Of a stretch of 8,574 nucleotides of DNA, positions 1 to 6,555 are shown piece by piece. Under the pieces are notes generated by a model. That model saw only the letters and a list, made by a program, of their open reading frames with translations, ran no database searches and was not told where the DNA came from. The position numbers were made by a program, and so were the translations under genes. The stretch comes from an uncultured Bacillota bacterium. Lineage in GTDB: Bacteria; Bacillota; Clostridia; Tissierellales; Tepidimicrobiaceae. Location: assembly GCA_937967955.1 (NCBI GenBank), contig CALBUB010000040.1, forward strand, positions 1-8,574, written 5' to 3'. Within the stretch, counting starts at the first letter, position 1, and each line of letters begins with the position of its first letter.

Positions 1-108
1 CCAGAAATGCAAAGAAATATAGTTAAGGATGCATTAAGACAATTAGTTGAAATTGATACTCCAGGTAAAATAGTACCACTTCCATATGAATACATTGCAA
101 AAGTCTAA
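1..108 (+). CDS. prdB: C-terminal end of a D-proline reductase subunit, probably PrdB (partial)
   Basis: An open frame enters at base 1 and runs 35 codons to TAA at 106-108. The visible tail includes PEMQRNIVKDALRQLVEI and then GKIVPLPYEY close to the stop. I recognise this from memory as the C-terminus of PrdB, the selenocysteine subunit of D-proline reductase, which belongs to the GrdB/GrdF reductase family. D-proline reductase cleaves D-proline reductively to 5-aminovalerate in Stickland fermentation. The selenocysteine site lies upstream of the window and cannot be checked. A proline racemase and a prdD-like remnant directly downstream match the known order prdA-prdB-prdD-prdE-prdF. Another glycine/sarcosine/betaine reductase B-type subunit is the main alternative, because only a short tail is visible. 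Confidence 0.65.
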   Translation, partial: PEMQRNIVKDALRQLVEIDTPGKIVPLPYEYIAKV

Positions 109-115
109 TATGAAA

Positions 116-150
116 ATCCCATCTATCCTTACTATAAGGATAGATGGGAT
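116..150 (+). other. Strong hairpin 3' of prdB, without a T-run on the + strand
   Basis: A perfect inverted repeat pairs 116-130 with 136-150 (15 bp, loop ACTAT, or 16 bp with a 3-nt loop). It starts 8 bases after the prdB stop. On the + strand it is followed by an A-rich stretch (AAATAAAAAATT), so it is not a canonical intrinsic terminator for prdB. On the minus strand it would be followed by a short TTTT. It may protect or define the 3' end of the prd mRNA, or attenuate transcription into prdF. The structure is clear but its role is inferred. Confidence 0.6.
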
Positions 151-192
151 AAATAAAAAATTATCACAGTAAGGAAGGATAAAATTAATAAT

Positions 193-477
193 AAGATAAT
201 GTCTACGCTTTAATGATGTATATGTTATATCTACAGGAGTTGATGTGGACGGAGCATAAAAGGATATGTCAGGCCGTAAATGTACCAGGAATACTAGGAT
301 TTGATAAGGTCTGACAAAAAAAAGGGCTTGGATTGTTAAATAAATAGCATGCTAGGGAGTTATATATGATAATCGGCTGTTGATTATAATAAATTGGAAG
401 AAGGATTGAAAAGGAAGTTTTAATAGAGAATAACGCAAACTGTATTTCCACTAAAATAGCAGCAGTATTATCAAAAT
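193..477 (+). pseudogene. prdD: Decayed prdD-like gene (PrdA/PrdD family remnant)
   Basis: No intact gene lies between prdB and prdF, but conserved pieces of the PrdA/PrdD family can be read in order. KIMSTL at 193-210 resembles the GITHTL segment. A one-base shift follows, then VYVISTGVDVDGA at 218-256, which resembles VYVMLTGVDEDGK. FDKV at 300-311 comes next, in another frame. At 314-382 there is TKKRAWIVK, stop, IAC, stop, GVIYDNRLL, which matches GKKKVVIVKQIAGQGAMYDN with both family Gln codons turned into TAA and TAG. In the frame of the 218 block, stops fall at 257, 302, 305, 341 and 353. Compared with the family, roughly 200 bp appear deleted between the VDVDG and FDKV blocks. Weaker similarity may continue to about 477. 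The family sequence was recalled from memory. The slot just after prdB is where prdD sits in known prd operons, which favours prdD over prdA or prdE. Confidence in the core 193-382 is higher than in the tail. Confidence 0.72.
361..390 (+). promoter_or_regulatory. Possible promoter for prdF (consensus -10 only)
   Basis: A perfect TATAAT lies at 385-390, 112 bases before the prdF start, inside the prdD remnant. The region 17 bases upstream (ATATAT at 362-367) is a poor -35, and there is no TGn extension. In AT-rich DNA this can arise by chance. It is listed because prdF may need its own promoter if the hairpin at 116-150 ends or processes the prdB transcript. Confidence 0.22.
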
Positions 478-501
478 TAAATGTACAAAGGGGTGTATAA
501 T

Positions 502-1509
502 ATGATGTTTTCAAGATATATTCATGCAATTGATTCTCATACAGCAGGAGAGCCAACTAGGGTTGTAATAGGAGGAATCCCCAACATCCCTGGAAAGACA
601 TTGCCTGAGAAAAAAGCGTATTTGGAAGAGCATATGGATCATTTAAGAAGAGCAATGATGCATGAACCTAGAGGTCACAACGACATGTTTGGCTCAATTT
701 TAGTTCAACCAGTAAGCGATGAAGCTGATATAGGAATCATATTTATGGATGGTGGCGGATATTTAAATATGTGTGGACATGGAACTATAGGCGCAGCAAC
801 TATAGCTATAGAAACTGGCATGATACCAATGAAGGAACCTGTTACAGAATTAACTTTAGAAGCTCCAGCTGGCTTGGTTAAGGTTAAAGCAACTGTAGAA
901 AATAAAAAGGTAAAGGAGATAAGCTTTACCAATGTTCCTGCCTTTCTTTACAAGGAAGATGTAAAAATAAATCTTCCTGATATTGGAGAGATTACACTAG
1001 ATATATCCTTTGGTGGTAGCTTCTTTGCAATTGTTAATGCAAAACAATTAGGGGTTGAAATAACACCTGAAAATGCAACAAGGCTAAAAGATATAGGGTT
1101 AAAGATTCGAGATATCGTTAACAAAGAAGTAGAAATTCAACACCCAACCCTAGAGCATATAAAAACTGTAGACCTAGTGGAGATCTATGATGAACCAACT
1201 AATCCAGAAGCAACATTGAAGAATGTAGTGATTTTTGGAGAAGGACAAATAGACCGTTCTCCATGTGGTACCGGAACTTCAGCAAAGATGGCAACCTTAT
1301 TTGCTAAAGGGAAATTAAAAGAAGGAGAACTATTTGTTTATGAAAGTATCATAGGTACTATGTTTAAAGGAAGAGTAATAGGAACTACTAAAGTAGGTGA
1401 TTTTGAGGCAATAATACCTGAAATAACTGGATCAGCATATATAACAGGATTTAATACCTTTGTAATTGATGATGATGATCCTATGAAACATGGTTTCTCA
1501 TTGAAATAG
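502..1509 (+). CDS. prdF: Proline racemase (PrdF)
   Basis: This cytoplasmic enzyme interconverts L- and D-proline without a cofactor, using two cysteines as acid and base. It supplies D-proline to D-proline reductase. The 335-residue length and near-colinear sequence match the clostridial proline racemase as I recall it. The catalytic motifs are MCGHG with Cys91 and DRSPCGTGTSAK with Cys255. Other family marks are AIDSHTAGE (9-17), EPRGHNDMFG (55-64), FMDGGGYLN (81-89) and the C-terminal GSAYITGF. An ATG at 481 is also in frame, but the ribosome binding site AAAGGGG (487-493) lies inside that extension and sits 8 bases before ATG 502, so 502 is chosen. A second ATG follows at 505. 4-hydroxyproline epimerase has the same fold and cysteines, but the prd context and close match favour proline racemase. 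Confidence 0.95.
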   Translation: MMFSRYIHAIDSHTAGEPTRVVIGGIPNIPGKTLPEKKAYLEEHMDHLRRAMMHEPRGHNDMFGSILVQPVSDEADIGIIFMDGGGYLNMCGHGTIGAATIAIETGMIPMKEPVTELTLEAPAGLVKVKATVENKKVKEISFTNVPAFLYKEDVKINLPDIGEITLDISFGGSFFAIVNAKQLGVEITPENATRLKDIGLKIRDIVNKEVEIQHPTLEHIKTVDLVEIYDEPTNPEATLKNVVIFGEGQIDRSPCGTGTSAKMATLFAKGKLKEGELFVYESIIGTMFKGRVIGTTKVGDFEAIIPEITGSAYITGFNTFVIDDDDPMKHGFSLK

Positions 1510-1588
1510 ATACTAGAGGGAGTTGCTTCTAAGCAATTTCCTTTAGTAAAACAAATTAACATTCAAACCAAAACAAAGGAGGATGAAT

Positions 1589-2485
1589 ATGATAACCAAT
1601 TTAGTGTTGGGTGTTTTAGGCATATTTACAACTGGGTTTGCAGTTGTTTTTGGTAAAGATTTGGTTAAACATAAAGACCAATTTGAAGAAGAAACTAGTT
1701 CTGCTATCACAGGAATTATAGGGTTTGTTGTAAACTTCTTTGATACACTGGGAATAGGTAGCTTTGCTCCAACAACAGCAGCTTTAAGGGCATTCAAACA
1801 AACAAAGGATAAAGTTATACCTGGAACATTAAACGTATCCTGTACAATACCAGTTGTAATCGAAGCCTTTATGTTTATATCAGCTATAGAAGTTGAACCA
1901 CTGACATTGATTTCTATGTTAGCTGCAGCAGTTGTAGGAGCAGTAGTAGGGGCAGGCATTGTTTCAAAGCTTCCAGAGAAAACTATACAGCTTGTAATGG
2001 GCATAGCTTTATTAGCAACAGCATTGTTAATGTTTGCAGGTCAAGTAGGATGGATTGCTAACTTAGGAACTGGTGAAGCTATTGGCTTATCAGGAACCAA
2101 ATTGATTATAGCTATTGTTGGTAACTTCATATTAGGAACACTTATGACAGCAGGTATAGGCCTTTATGCTTCTTGTATGGCACTAGTATATATGCTAGGA
2201 ATGTCACCACGTGTAGCTTTCCCAATAATGATGGGTTCTTGTGCATTCTTAATGCCAGCAGCTTCAATTAAATTCGTAAAAGAAGGAGCTTACAACCGTA
2301 AAGCATCATTAGCTATCACCATTGGAGGAGTAATAGGGGTATTTATAGCTGCCTATCTAGTTAAATCATTGCCATTAAATATATTAACATGGTTAGTTAT
2401 TGTAGTAGTTACTTATACTGCACTAACTCTTCTAGGAGATTCAAGAAAACCAGTTGAAGTATCTGCTATTGAAAATAATGCATAA
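1589..2485 (+). CDS. TauE/SafE-type membrane permease linked to proline racemase
   Basis: This is a polytopic membrane protein of 298 residues with about eight to ten hydrophobic segments (near 2-22, 38-58, 82-100, 105-126, 132-150, 171-204, 208-228, 239-259 and 263-282). Two halves each carry a GIG turn after a hydrophobic stretch (NFFDTLGIGSF near 49-59, MTAGIGLY near 186-193). This resembles the internal repeat of TauE/SafE permeases, which export or import small anions such as sulfite and organic acids. In-frame ATG 1583 is unlikely because AAAGGAGG (1575-1582) touches it, while ATG 1589 has a 6-base spacing. The gene begins 79 bp after prdF with no strong terminator between, so co-transcription is likely. 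The substrate cannot be read from sequence. Proline or 5-aminovalerate transport is a context-based guess. Confidence 0.8.
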   Translation: MITNLVLGVLGIFTTGFAVVFGKDLVKHKDQFEEETSSAITGIIGFVVNFFDTLGIGSFAPTTAALRAFKQTKDKVIPGTLNVSCTIPVVIEAFMFISAIEVEPLTLISMLAAAVVGAVVGAGIVSKLPEKTIQLVMGIALLATALLMFAGQVGWIANLGTGEAIGLSGTKLIIAIVGNFILGTLMTAGIGLYASCMALVYMLGMSPRVAFPIMMGSCAFLMPAASIKFVKEGAYNRKASLAITIGGVIGVFIAAYLVKSLPLNILTWLVIVVVTYTALTLLGDSRKPVEVSAIENNA

Positions 2486-2523
2486 ATATAAAGATTACAA
2501 GTAATATAGCTATTTAATTTGTT

Positions 2524-2600
2524 AAAAAGCTCTTTTCTGGAGATGTTTAATTTTGTGCGGAATCTTGGGAAACTTTATGCCAGAAAGAGCTTTTTATATA
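2524..2600 (+). terminator. Bidirectional terminator between convergent genes
   Basis: The left arm AAAAAGCTCTTTTCTGG (2524-2540) pairs with the right arm at 2580-2595 (CCAGAAAGAGCTTTTT), with one bulged T. Five Ts close the right arm on the + strand, and five Ts also follow the stem on the minus strand. The stem lies between the convergent permease and regulator genes, so it can serve both. The 39-base loop (2541-2579) is unusually long for an intrinsic terminator. Confidence 0.75.
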
Positions 2601-2650
2601 ATAATGTAGTCATATTTTACCATAAAAAAGATCTGCATACTATTATAAAA

Positions 2651-3196
2651 TTAAAAAATATAAGGAGTAACTACTACTAAAAATCTTAATGTATTTTTGA
2701 GAGGATTTCGCCATACATGTTCTACTGTGGAAGGATAGTGTATGGAATCTCCTTGTTTTACATTATAGGTTATACCATCTAATACTATTTCTAAAGTACC
2801 ATCTAGGACATATATAAATTCTTCTCCAGGATGGCTGAAAAAGTCTCCATGCTGTTCTTGTGGAGGAATGGTTACAATCATAGCTTCCATGTTTTTATTT
2901 GAAAAATTTCCACTTAGTTTTATAAACTCTGCTTTAGAAGTTTCTATTGTAAAAGGTTCTTGGTCTTCATATTTTACATGATAGCTTTTGGTTTCAGGGC
3001 TTTCAAAAAAATAACTTATATCTTTTTCTAAAGCATCTGCAATCTTTTTTAAAGAAGTAATGGCAAGGGAAGAAGTATTATTTTCAACTTGGGATAGAAA
3101 GCTTATAGATAATCCTGTCTTTTCACTTAGTTCTTTTAAAGTCATGTTTTTTTCTTTTCTAAGAGTTCGAATTTTTTTTGATATCTCTTCAATCAT
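2651..3196 (-). CDS. XRE-family regulator with C-terminal cupin sensor domain
   Basis: This 181-residue protein is probably a cytoplasmic transcription regulator. Residues about 7-62 form an XRE/HTH_3 DNA-binding domain (TLKELSEKTGLSISFLSQVENN with the following amphipathic helix). Residues about 105-176 form a small cupin barrel, with the typical HPGEEFIYVLDG block (His122, Glu125, Glu126) and GDSIHYPSTVEHVWRN (His153, His160), which may bind a metal or small ligand. GGAGGAG lies five bases before the ATG at 3196. Regulators of this architecture commonly control nearby amino-acid or polyamine uptake and catabolism genes. Here the gene is divergent from the peptidase-transporter pair and convergent with the prd cluster, so control of the peptidase operon and of itself is a reasonable inference. 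The ligand is unknown. Confidence 0.88.
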   Translation of the reverse strand: MIEEISKKIRTLRKEKNMTLKELSEKTGLSISFLSQVENNTSSLAITSLKKIADALEKDISYFFESPETKSYHVKYEDQEPFTIETSKAEFIKLSGNFSNKNMEAMIVTIPPQEQHGDFFSHPGEEFIYVLDGTLEIVLDGITYNVKQGDSIHYPSTVEHVWRNPLKNTLRFLVVVTPYIF

Positions 3197-3259
3197 ACAT
3201 ACTCCTCCAATATAATTTAGTAGATGAAAAATATTCCATAAGCCTATGAATTAGTTAAT

Positions 3260-3288
3260 AGAATATCATAATATTAATTCATAATCAA
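3260..3288 (-). promoter_or_regulatory. Candidate promoter of the XRE-cupin gene, with an overlapping imperfect palindrome
   Basis: Read on the minus strand, TTGATT (complement of 3283-3288) and TATTCT (complement of 3260-3265) are separated by 17 bases and lie 64 bases before the start codon. GAATTA (3248-3253) and TAATTC (3275-3280) form an imperfect dyad across the same stretch that could be an autoregulatory operator. The DNA is very AT-rich, so both calls are weak. Confidence 0.32.
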
Positions 3289-3581
3289 GTTTAAATATAC
3301 TAAAAAATTTGGGTAATAGCGTAAACTCTACTTCTAAATTTTGATAAAAGCTAAACTAGTGGGCCATTTAATAAGTTACTATTACTTTATTTTTTACTAG
3401 ATAGCTATTAATTAATTATAATAAATCCAAACTAGGAATATATAGATTATAACAATAAGGATCATGCACAAAAACTATAATAAATTACATAATTAAACTC
3501 GTATTACTAGTTAAAGCAATTGAGTAAGTATTTAAGTGCTCAAATAATTGATAAAATATTTTAGTTATACTGAAAAATTTA

Positions 3582-3611
3582 TTGACATATACAGTCTCAT
3601 TGTGTTAGTAT
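3582..3611 (+). promoter_or_regulatory. Sigma-A type promoter for the peptidase-transporter operon
   Basis: A perfect -35 TTGACA at 3582-3587 is followed 18 bases later by TAGTAT (3606-3611), preceded by a TGn extension at 3603-3605. Transcription would start near 3618, leaving a leader of about 240 bases before the peptidase ATG. An AT-rich 8-bp stem (AAAAAGAT at 3618-3625 with ATCTTTTT at 3638-3645, then more Ts) falls at the very start of that leader and could act as a weak early terminator, though it has a single G-C pair. Confidence 0.6.
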
Positions 3612-3855
3612 TGAGATAAAAAGATACAAATTTAACAATCTTTTTTTCATTGAAACACCACTACTTGTATTCCCTCCATATCTTATATTTGGTCTTGATA
3701 TAGCTGATATGCATACAAGAATAGCTTGTATATTAGATTAAGTTGCAGTTACATTAATAAAACTATGGTACATAGGCAGTTGAATACAATATAGACCAAA
3801 AGCATTATCAGTTTAGGGGATAGTGGTGCTATTACATATATAAGGAGGAAGAAAG

Positions 3856-4932
3856 ATGAAAAAGGCTAGATTGGAAAGATTAGTAAAAGCAATGGAAAAG
3901 GCTAATTTGAAACAATTACTAATAACAGATCCTGCATCCATATTTTACTTAACTGGTAAATGGATAGATCCAGGCGAAAGGATGCTAGCATTATATATTA
4001 ATGTAGACGGCAATAATAAGATGTTCATTAATGAACTATTCCCTGTTGAAGAAGATTTAGGTGTAGAAAAAATCTGGTTTAGTGATACAGACGATCCTAT
4101 AAAGCTTCTTGCACCTTGTCTAGACAAGGATTCTACTTTAGGAATAGATAAAAACTGGCCAGCAAGATTTTTGCTAAGACTTATGGAGTTTGATGCTGTT
4201 GCTGGATATGTAAATGGATCAGATATTGTTGATAGGCTAAGAATGATTAAGGATCAGGAAGAAATTGAGCTATTAAGAAAAGCATCCCAGCTTAATGATC
4301 AAGCAATGGAAAGGCTAGTAAATGAAATATCTCCTGAATTCACTGAAAAGGATCTTAGGGATAAACTTGCTGAAATATATAAAGAATTAGGAGCTGATGG
4401 ATTTTCTTTTGATCCAATACTAAGCTATGGTGCCAATGCTGCTGACCCTCACCATGCTTGTGGTGATTCAAAATTAAAAGAAGGAGATAGTGTAGTACTA
4501 GATATTGGATGTGTTAAGGATTTTTATTGTTCAGATATGACAAGAACTGTATTCTATAAGACAGTTTCCGAAAAACACAAGGAGATCTACAATATAGTAC
4601 TTGAAGCCAATAGAAAAGCTATAGAGGCTGTAAAACCTGGAGCTAGATTCTGTGATATAGATTTAACAGCAAGAAAGATCATTGAAGATGCAGGCTATGG
4701 AAAATACTTCACCCATAGAACAGGCCATTCCATAGGTATTGAAATCCATGAAACTGGTGACGTATCATCCACTAATACGGATATATTGGAGCCAGGAATG
4801 GTATTTTCAGTAGAGCCTGGTATATATCTACCTGGAGAAATGGGTGTTAGAATTGAAGATTTAATATTGGTAACAGAAGATGGATATGAAAACCTAAATA
4901 GCTATGATAAGAGCTTAAAGATTGTAGAATAG
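3856..4932 (+). CDS. M24 metallopeptidase, Xaa-Pro dipeptidase or aminopeptidase
   Basis: This 358-residue cytoplasmic peptidase is predicted to cleave the bond before proline in short peptides. Residues 1-125 are the creatinase-type N-terminal domain and about 133-350 the pita-bread catalytic domain. All five dinuclear metal ligands are visible: Asp216 (VVLDIG), Asp227 (CSDMTRT), His291 (RTGHSIG), Glu320 (SVEPGIY) and Glu334 (VRIEDL). The accessory histidines His199 (DPHH) and His298 (EIHE) are also present. AGGAGGA (3843-3849) lies six bases before the ATG. The length fits PepQ/YpdF-like proteins. The gene is 64 bp before a peptide transporter in the same direction, which suggests intracellular release of proline from imported peptides for the nearby prd pathway. 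Dipeptidase and aminopeptidase specificity cannot be separated here. Confidence 0.9.
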   Translation: MKKARLERLVKAMEKANLKQLLITDPASIFYLTGKWIDPGERMLALYINVDGNNKMFINELFPVEEDLGVEKIWFSDTDDPIKLLAPCLDKDSTLGIDKNWPARFLLRLMEFDAVAGYVNGSDIVDRLRMIKDQEEIELLRKASQLNDQAMERLVNEISPEFTEKDLRDKLAEIYKELGADGFSFDPILSYGANAADPHHACGDSKLKEGDSVVLDIGCVKDFYCSDMTRTVFYKTVSEKHKEIYNIVLEANRKAIEAVKPGARFCDIDLTARKIIEDAGYGKYFTHRTGHSIGIEIHETGDVSSTNTDILEPGMVFSVEPGIYLPGEMGVRIEDLILVTEDGYENLNSYDKSLKIVE

Positions 4933-4996
4933 CTATTAAAAAATAGAATCTACTAGCTTATGTATATATGACTACAATAGTATAGGAGGATTGGAG

Positions 4997-6373
4997 ATGG
5001 AAAAAATAAGGACAAAAAGGCCATTTGGCTTTTACATATGCTCACTCTCTTTTACATTTGAAAGATTTGCTTTCTATGCAGCCAAGTGGCTACTAGCAAT
5101 ATTCGTTGTAGCAAGTGTAGCAGATGGTGGTCTAGGTCTTACTGCTGCAGATGGAGCAAAGATGTCTGCTAACTTAGTTGCGTTTACTTATCTTGCTCCA
5201 TTATTAGGTTCTTTCCTATCAGATCGTTTTATAGGTGCTAGATATCTTGTGCCAATTGGAATGGTTTTAATGGGAATAGGTTATTATGTAGGCTCTCAAG
5301 CTACTAATGCTGCAATGGCCAATCTAATGATTGTTTTAGTATCTATAGGTACAGGCTTATTTAAAAGCCAGGCTAATGCCATTACAGGTAGACTTTTTGA
5401 TGATCCTAAAGAATTAGACAGTGCTTTCTCTGCTAGGTATTCTTTTGTTAATATTGGTTCTCTTTTAGGAACAACCATTACTGGTTTACTTGTAGTAACA
5501 AAAGGCTTTTCCTTCTGTTTCATGGTTTGTGCCTTAATGATGTTTTTTAATGCTGTTTGGTTTATCTTTGGATGGAGATTTTTAGGAGATGTAGGCAAAA
5601 AGCCATTTAAGGCTGATGAGATAAAGCAAAAAACTGATAATAAAGAAAAAGAGGAAAAAAGACCTCTTACCACTGTGGAAAAGAAAAGGGTTGCTGCTAT
5701 CATATTAGTATCCATATTCTCCGTTATTTTCTGGCTGTTCTGGTATTTAGCATATATGCCTGTATACTATTACTGGGGCGGGGAAAATGGATATGCTGAT
5801 TGGACAATAGGAAACTTTGAAGTTCCTACAGCTTGGTTTGACTCACTAAATGCCCTTACATGTATAGCATTAGGCTCAGTTCTTGCTAAGGTATGGCAAA
5901 AATTATCGGAAAGGCCTCAAGGGGACCTAAGCATGTTTAAGAAGACTGCCTTAGGTATGATAATATTAGGCTTATCTTATATAGTATTTGCCTTAGCAGA
6001 TGTGGTAAGGGGAGAAAACTTAGCATCCCTTGCTTGGATTTTTGTATTTGGAGTACTATTAACCCTAGGAGAAATGGTTTTCTCACCCCTTGGAAATTCG
6101 TTTATTAGTAAATATTCTCCATTAAGATTATTAACAGCAATGATGGCTGTTTGGGATATTGCAATATTTATAGCAGGTAAGTCCTATGGCTGGCTATATG
6201 AATTTACATTAAAATTCCCCTTTGCGCCCACATATTTTACAATTGCAGCTATAGCCATAGCATCTGGCTTAATATTATGGTTAATGGATAAAAAGCTAAG
6301 CAGTTTAGTTGAAGAAGAGAAAGAAGCCATTGAAGAGGATTTGGACAAGATGGCAGTTGAGCAAACAGTTTAA
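4997..6373 (+). CDS. POT-family proton-dependent di/tripeptide transporter
   Basis: This inner-membrane carrier of 458 residues has about 12-14 hydrophobic segments and a charged cytoplasmic linker near 200-232. Family marks are GSFLSDRFIGAR (71-82), GTGLFK with Lys123, ARYSFVNIGSLLG (146-158), VPTAWFDSLNALT (276-288) and GEMVFSPLGNSF with Glu359. Proton-coupled uptake of di- and tripeptides is the expected role. The TM1 ExxER motif reads FTFER (19-23), so the first Glu is Phe while Glu22-Arg23 remain. The usual Arg a few residues later is Lys30. Proton coupling may therefore differ. An in-frame TTG at 4991 is rejected because AGGAGGA (4984-4990) touches it; ATG 4997 has a 6-base gap. The gene likely shares the peptidase transcript, as no terminator lies in the 64-bp gap. 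Its C-terminal tail is highly acidic. Confidence 0.9.
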   Translation: MEKIRTKRPFGFYICSLSFTFERFAFYAAKWLLAIFVVASVADGGLGLTAADGAKMSANLVAFTYLAPLLGSFLSDRFIGARYLVPIGMVLMGIGYYVGSQATNAAMANLMIVLVSIGTGLFKSQANAITGRLFDDPKELDSAFSARYSFVNIGSLLGTTITGLLVVTKGFSFCFMVCALMMFFNAVWFIFGWRFLGDVGKKPFKADEIKQKTDNKEKEEKRPLTTVEKKRVAAIILVSIFSVIFWLFWYLAYMPVYYYWGGENGYADWTIGNFEVPTAWFDSLNALTCIALGSVLAKVWQKLSERPQGDLSMFKKTALGMIILGLSYIVFALADVVRGENLASLAWIFVFGVLLTLGEMVFSPLGNSFISKYSPLRLLTAMMAVWDIAIFIAGKSYGWLYEFTLKFPFAPTYFTIAAIAIASGLILWLMDKKLSSLVEEEKEAIEEDLDKMAVEQTV

Positions 6374-6386
6374 TAATATAATATAT

Positions 6387-6428
6387 GCACTGGAAACTAG
6401 CAGGATGCTAATTTCCAGTGCTTTTTTT
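6387..6428 (+). terminator. Intrinsic terminator of the peptidase-transporter operon
   Basis: GCACTGGAAA (6387-6396) pairs with TTTCCAGTGC (6412-6421). After one C/A mismatch, an inner TAGCA/TGCTA stem closes a GGA loop. Seven Ts (6422-6428) follow. It starts 14 bases after the transporter stop codon. Confidence 0.95.
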
Positions 6429-6527
6429 ATATAAAGCCTATATTATGGTTAGCATACATAGTTATTTTTTTTGAAAAATTGGGTATTAATAATCTACTGT
6501 CAAAAAGATGAAAATAATTATTTCAAG

Positions 6528-6555
6528 TTAATATAAATACCGTATTGGTTATAAA
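6528..6555 (+). promoter_or_regulatory. Candidate promoter of the glutamate-cysteine ligase gene
   Basis: TTAATA (6528-6533) and TATAAA (6550-6555) are 16 bases apart and lie about 70 bases before the GTG start. A promoter is expected here because a strong terminator ends at 6428. Base matches are only moderate. The leader holds the 8-mer AGGAGACT twice (6561-6568 and 6580-6587) and an ATG-TAG start-stop pair at 6606-6611. Confidence 0.35.

Larger units (their letters stand above)
3197..3855. other. 659-bp AT-rich divergent intergenic region
   Basis: This stretch separates the minus-strand regulator from the plus-strand peptidase gene. It holds a candidate promoter for each direction. I see no intact gene, tRNA or recognised riboswitch. 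An imperfect inverted repeat (CAATTGAG at 3517-3524 against CTCAAATAATTG at 3539-3550) lies about 30 to 65 bases before the peptidase promoter and could be an operator. From about 3640 to 3837 one frame reads as hydrophobic protein-like sequence (for example LLVFPPYLIFGLDIA) broken by three stops. Three stops in about 66 codons is not low enough in such DNA to prove a decayed gene. The region from 3300 to 3580 shows nothing I can name. Confidence 0.5.

Noticed and set aside
393..500. Open + strand frame ending at TAA 498-500 just before prdF, reading like a protein C-terminus
   Set aside because: It has no start codon with a ribosome binding site and lies where weak similarity to the PrdD tail continues in other frames, so a separate gene is not supported.
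269..556. Minus-strand 95-codon open frame across the prdB-prdF gap
   Set aside because: It overlaps the prdF start, is low-complexity in character, and lies opposite sequence that aligns block by block with the prdD family on the + strand.
1520..1550. Possible terminator between prdF and the permease gene (TTGCT/AGCAA)
   Set aside because: The stem is only 5 bp with a broken T-run, too weak to split the operon.
1543..2004. Minus-strand 153-codon open frame opposite the permease gene
   Set aside because: It is antisense to a well-supported membrane protein gene and is rich in Thr, Ile, Pro and Ala as expected from the opposite strand of hydrophobic codons.
3765..3785. Possible sigma-54 promoter (TGGTACATAGGCAGTTGA) before the peptidase gene
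   Set aside because: The GG and GC elements do not have the required 10-base spacing, and the position expected to be GC reads GT.
5296..5715. Minus-strand 139-codon open frame opposite the POT transporter
   Set aside because: It lies fully inside the transporter gene on the other strand and shows no family motif.
6464..6480. CodY-like box upstream of the ligase gene
   Set aside because: It has about four mismatches to AATTTTCWGAAAATT in a T-rich run, which is no better than chance in this DNA.
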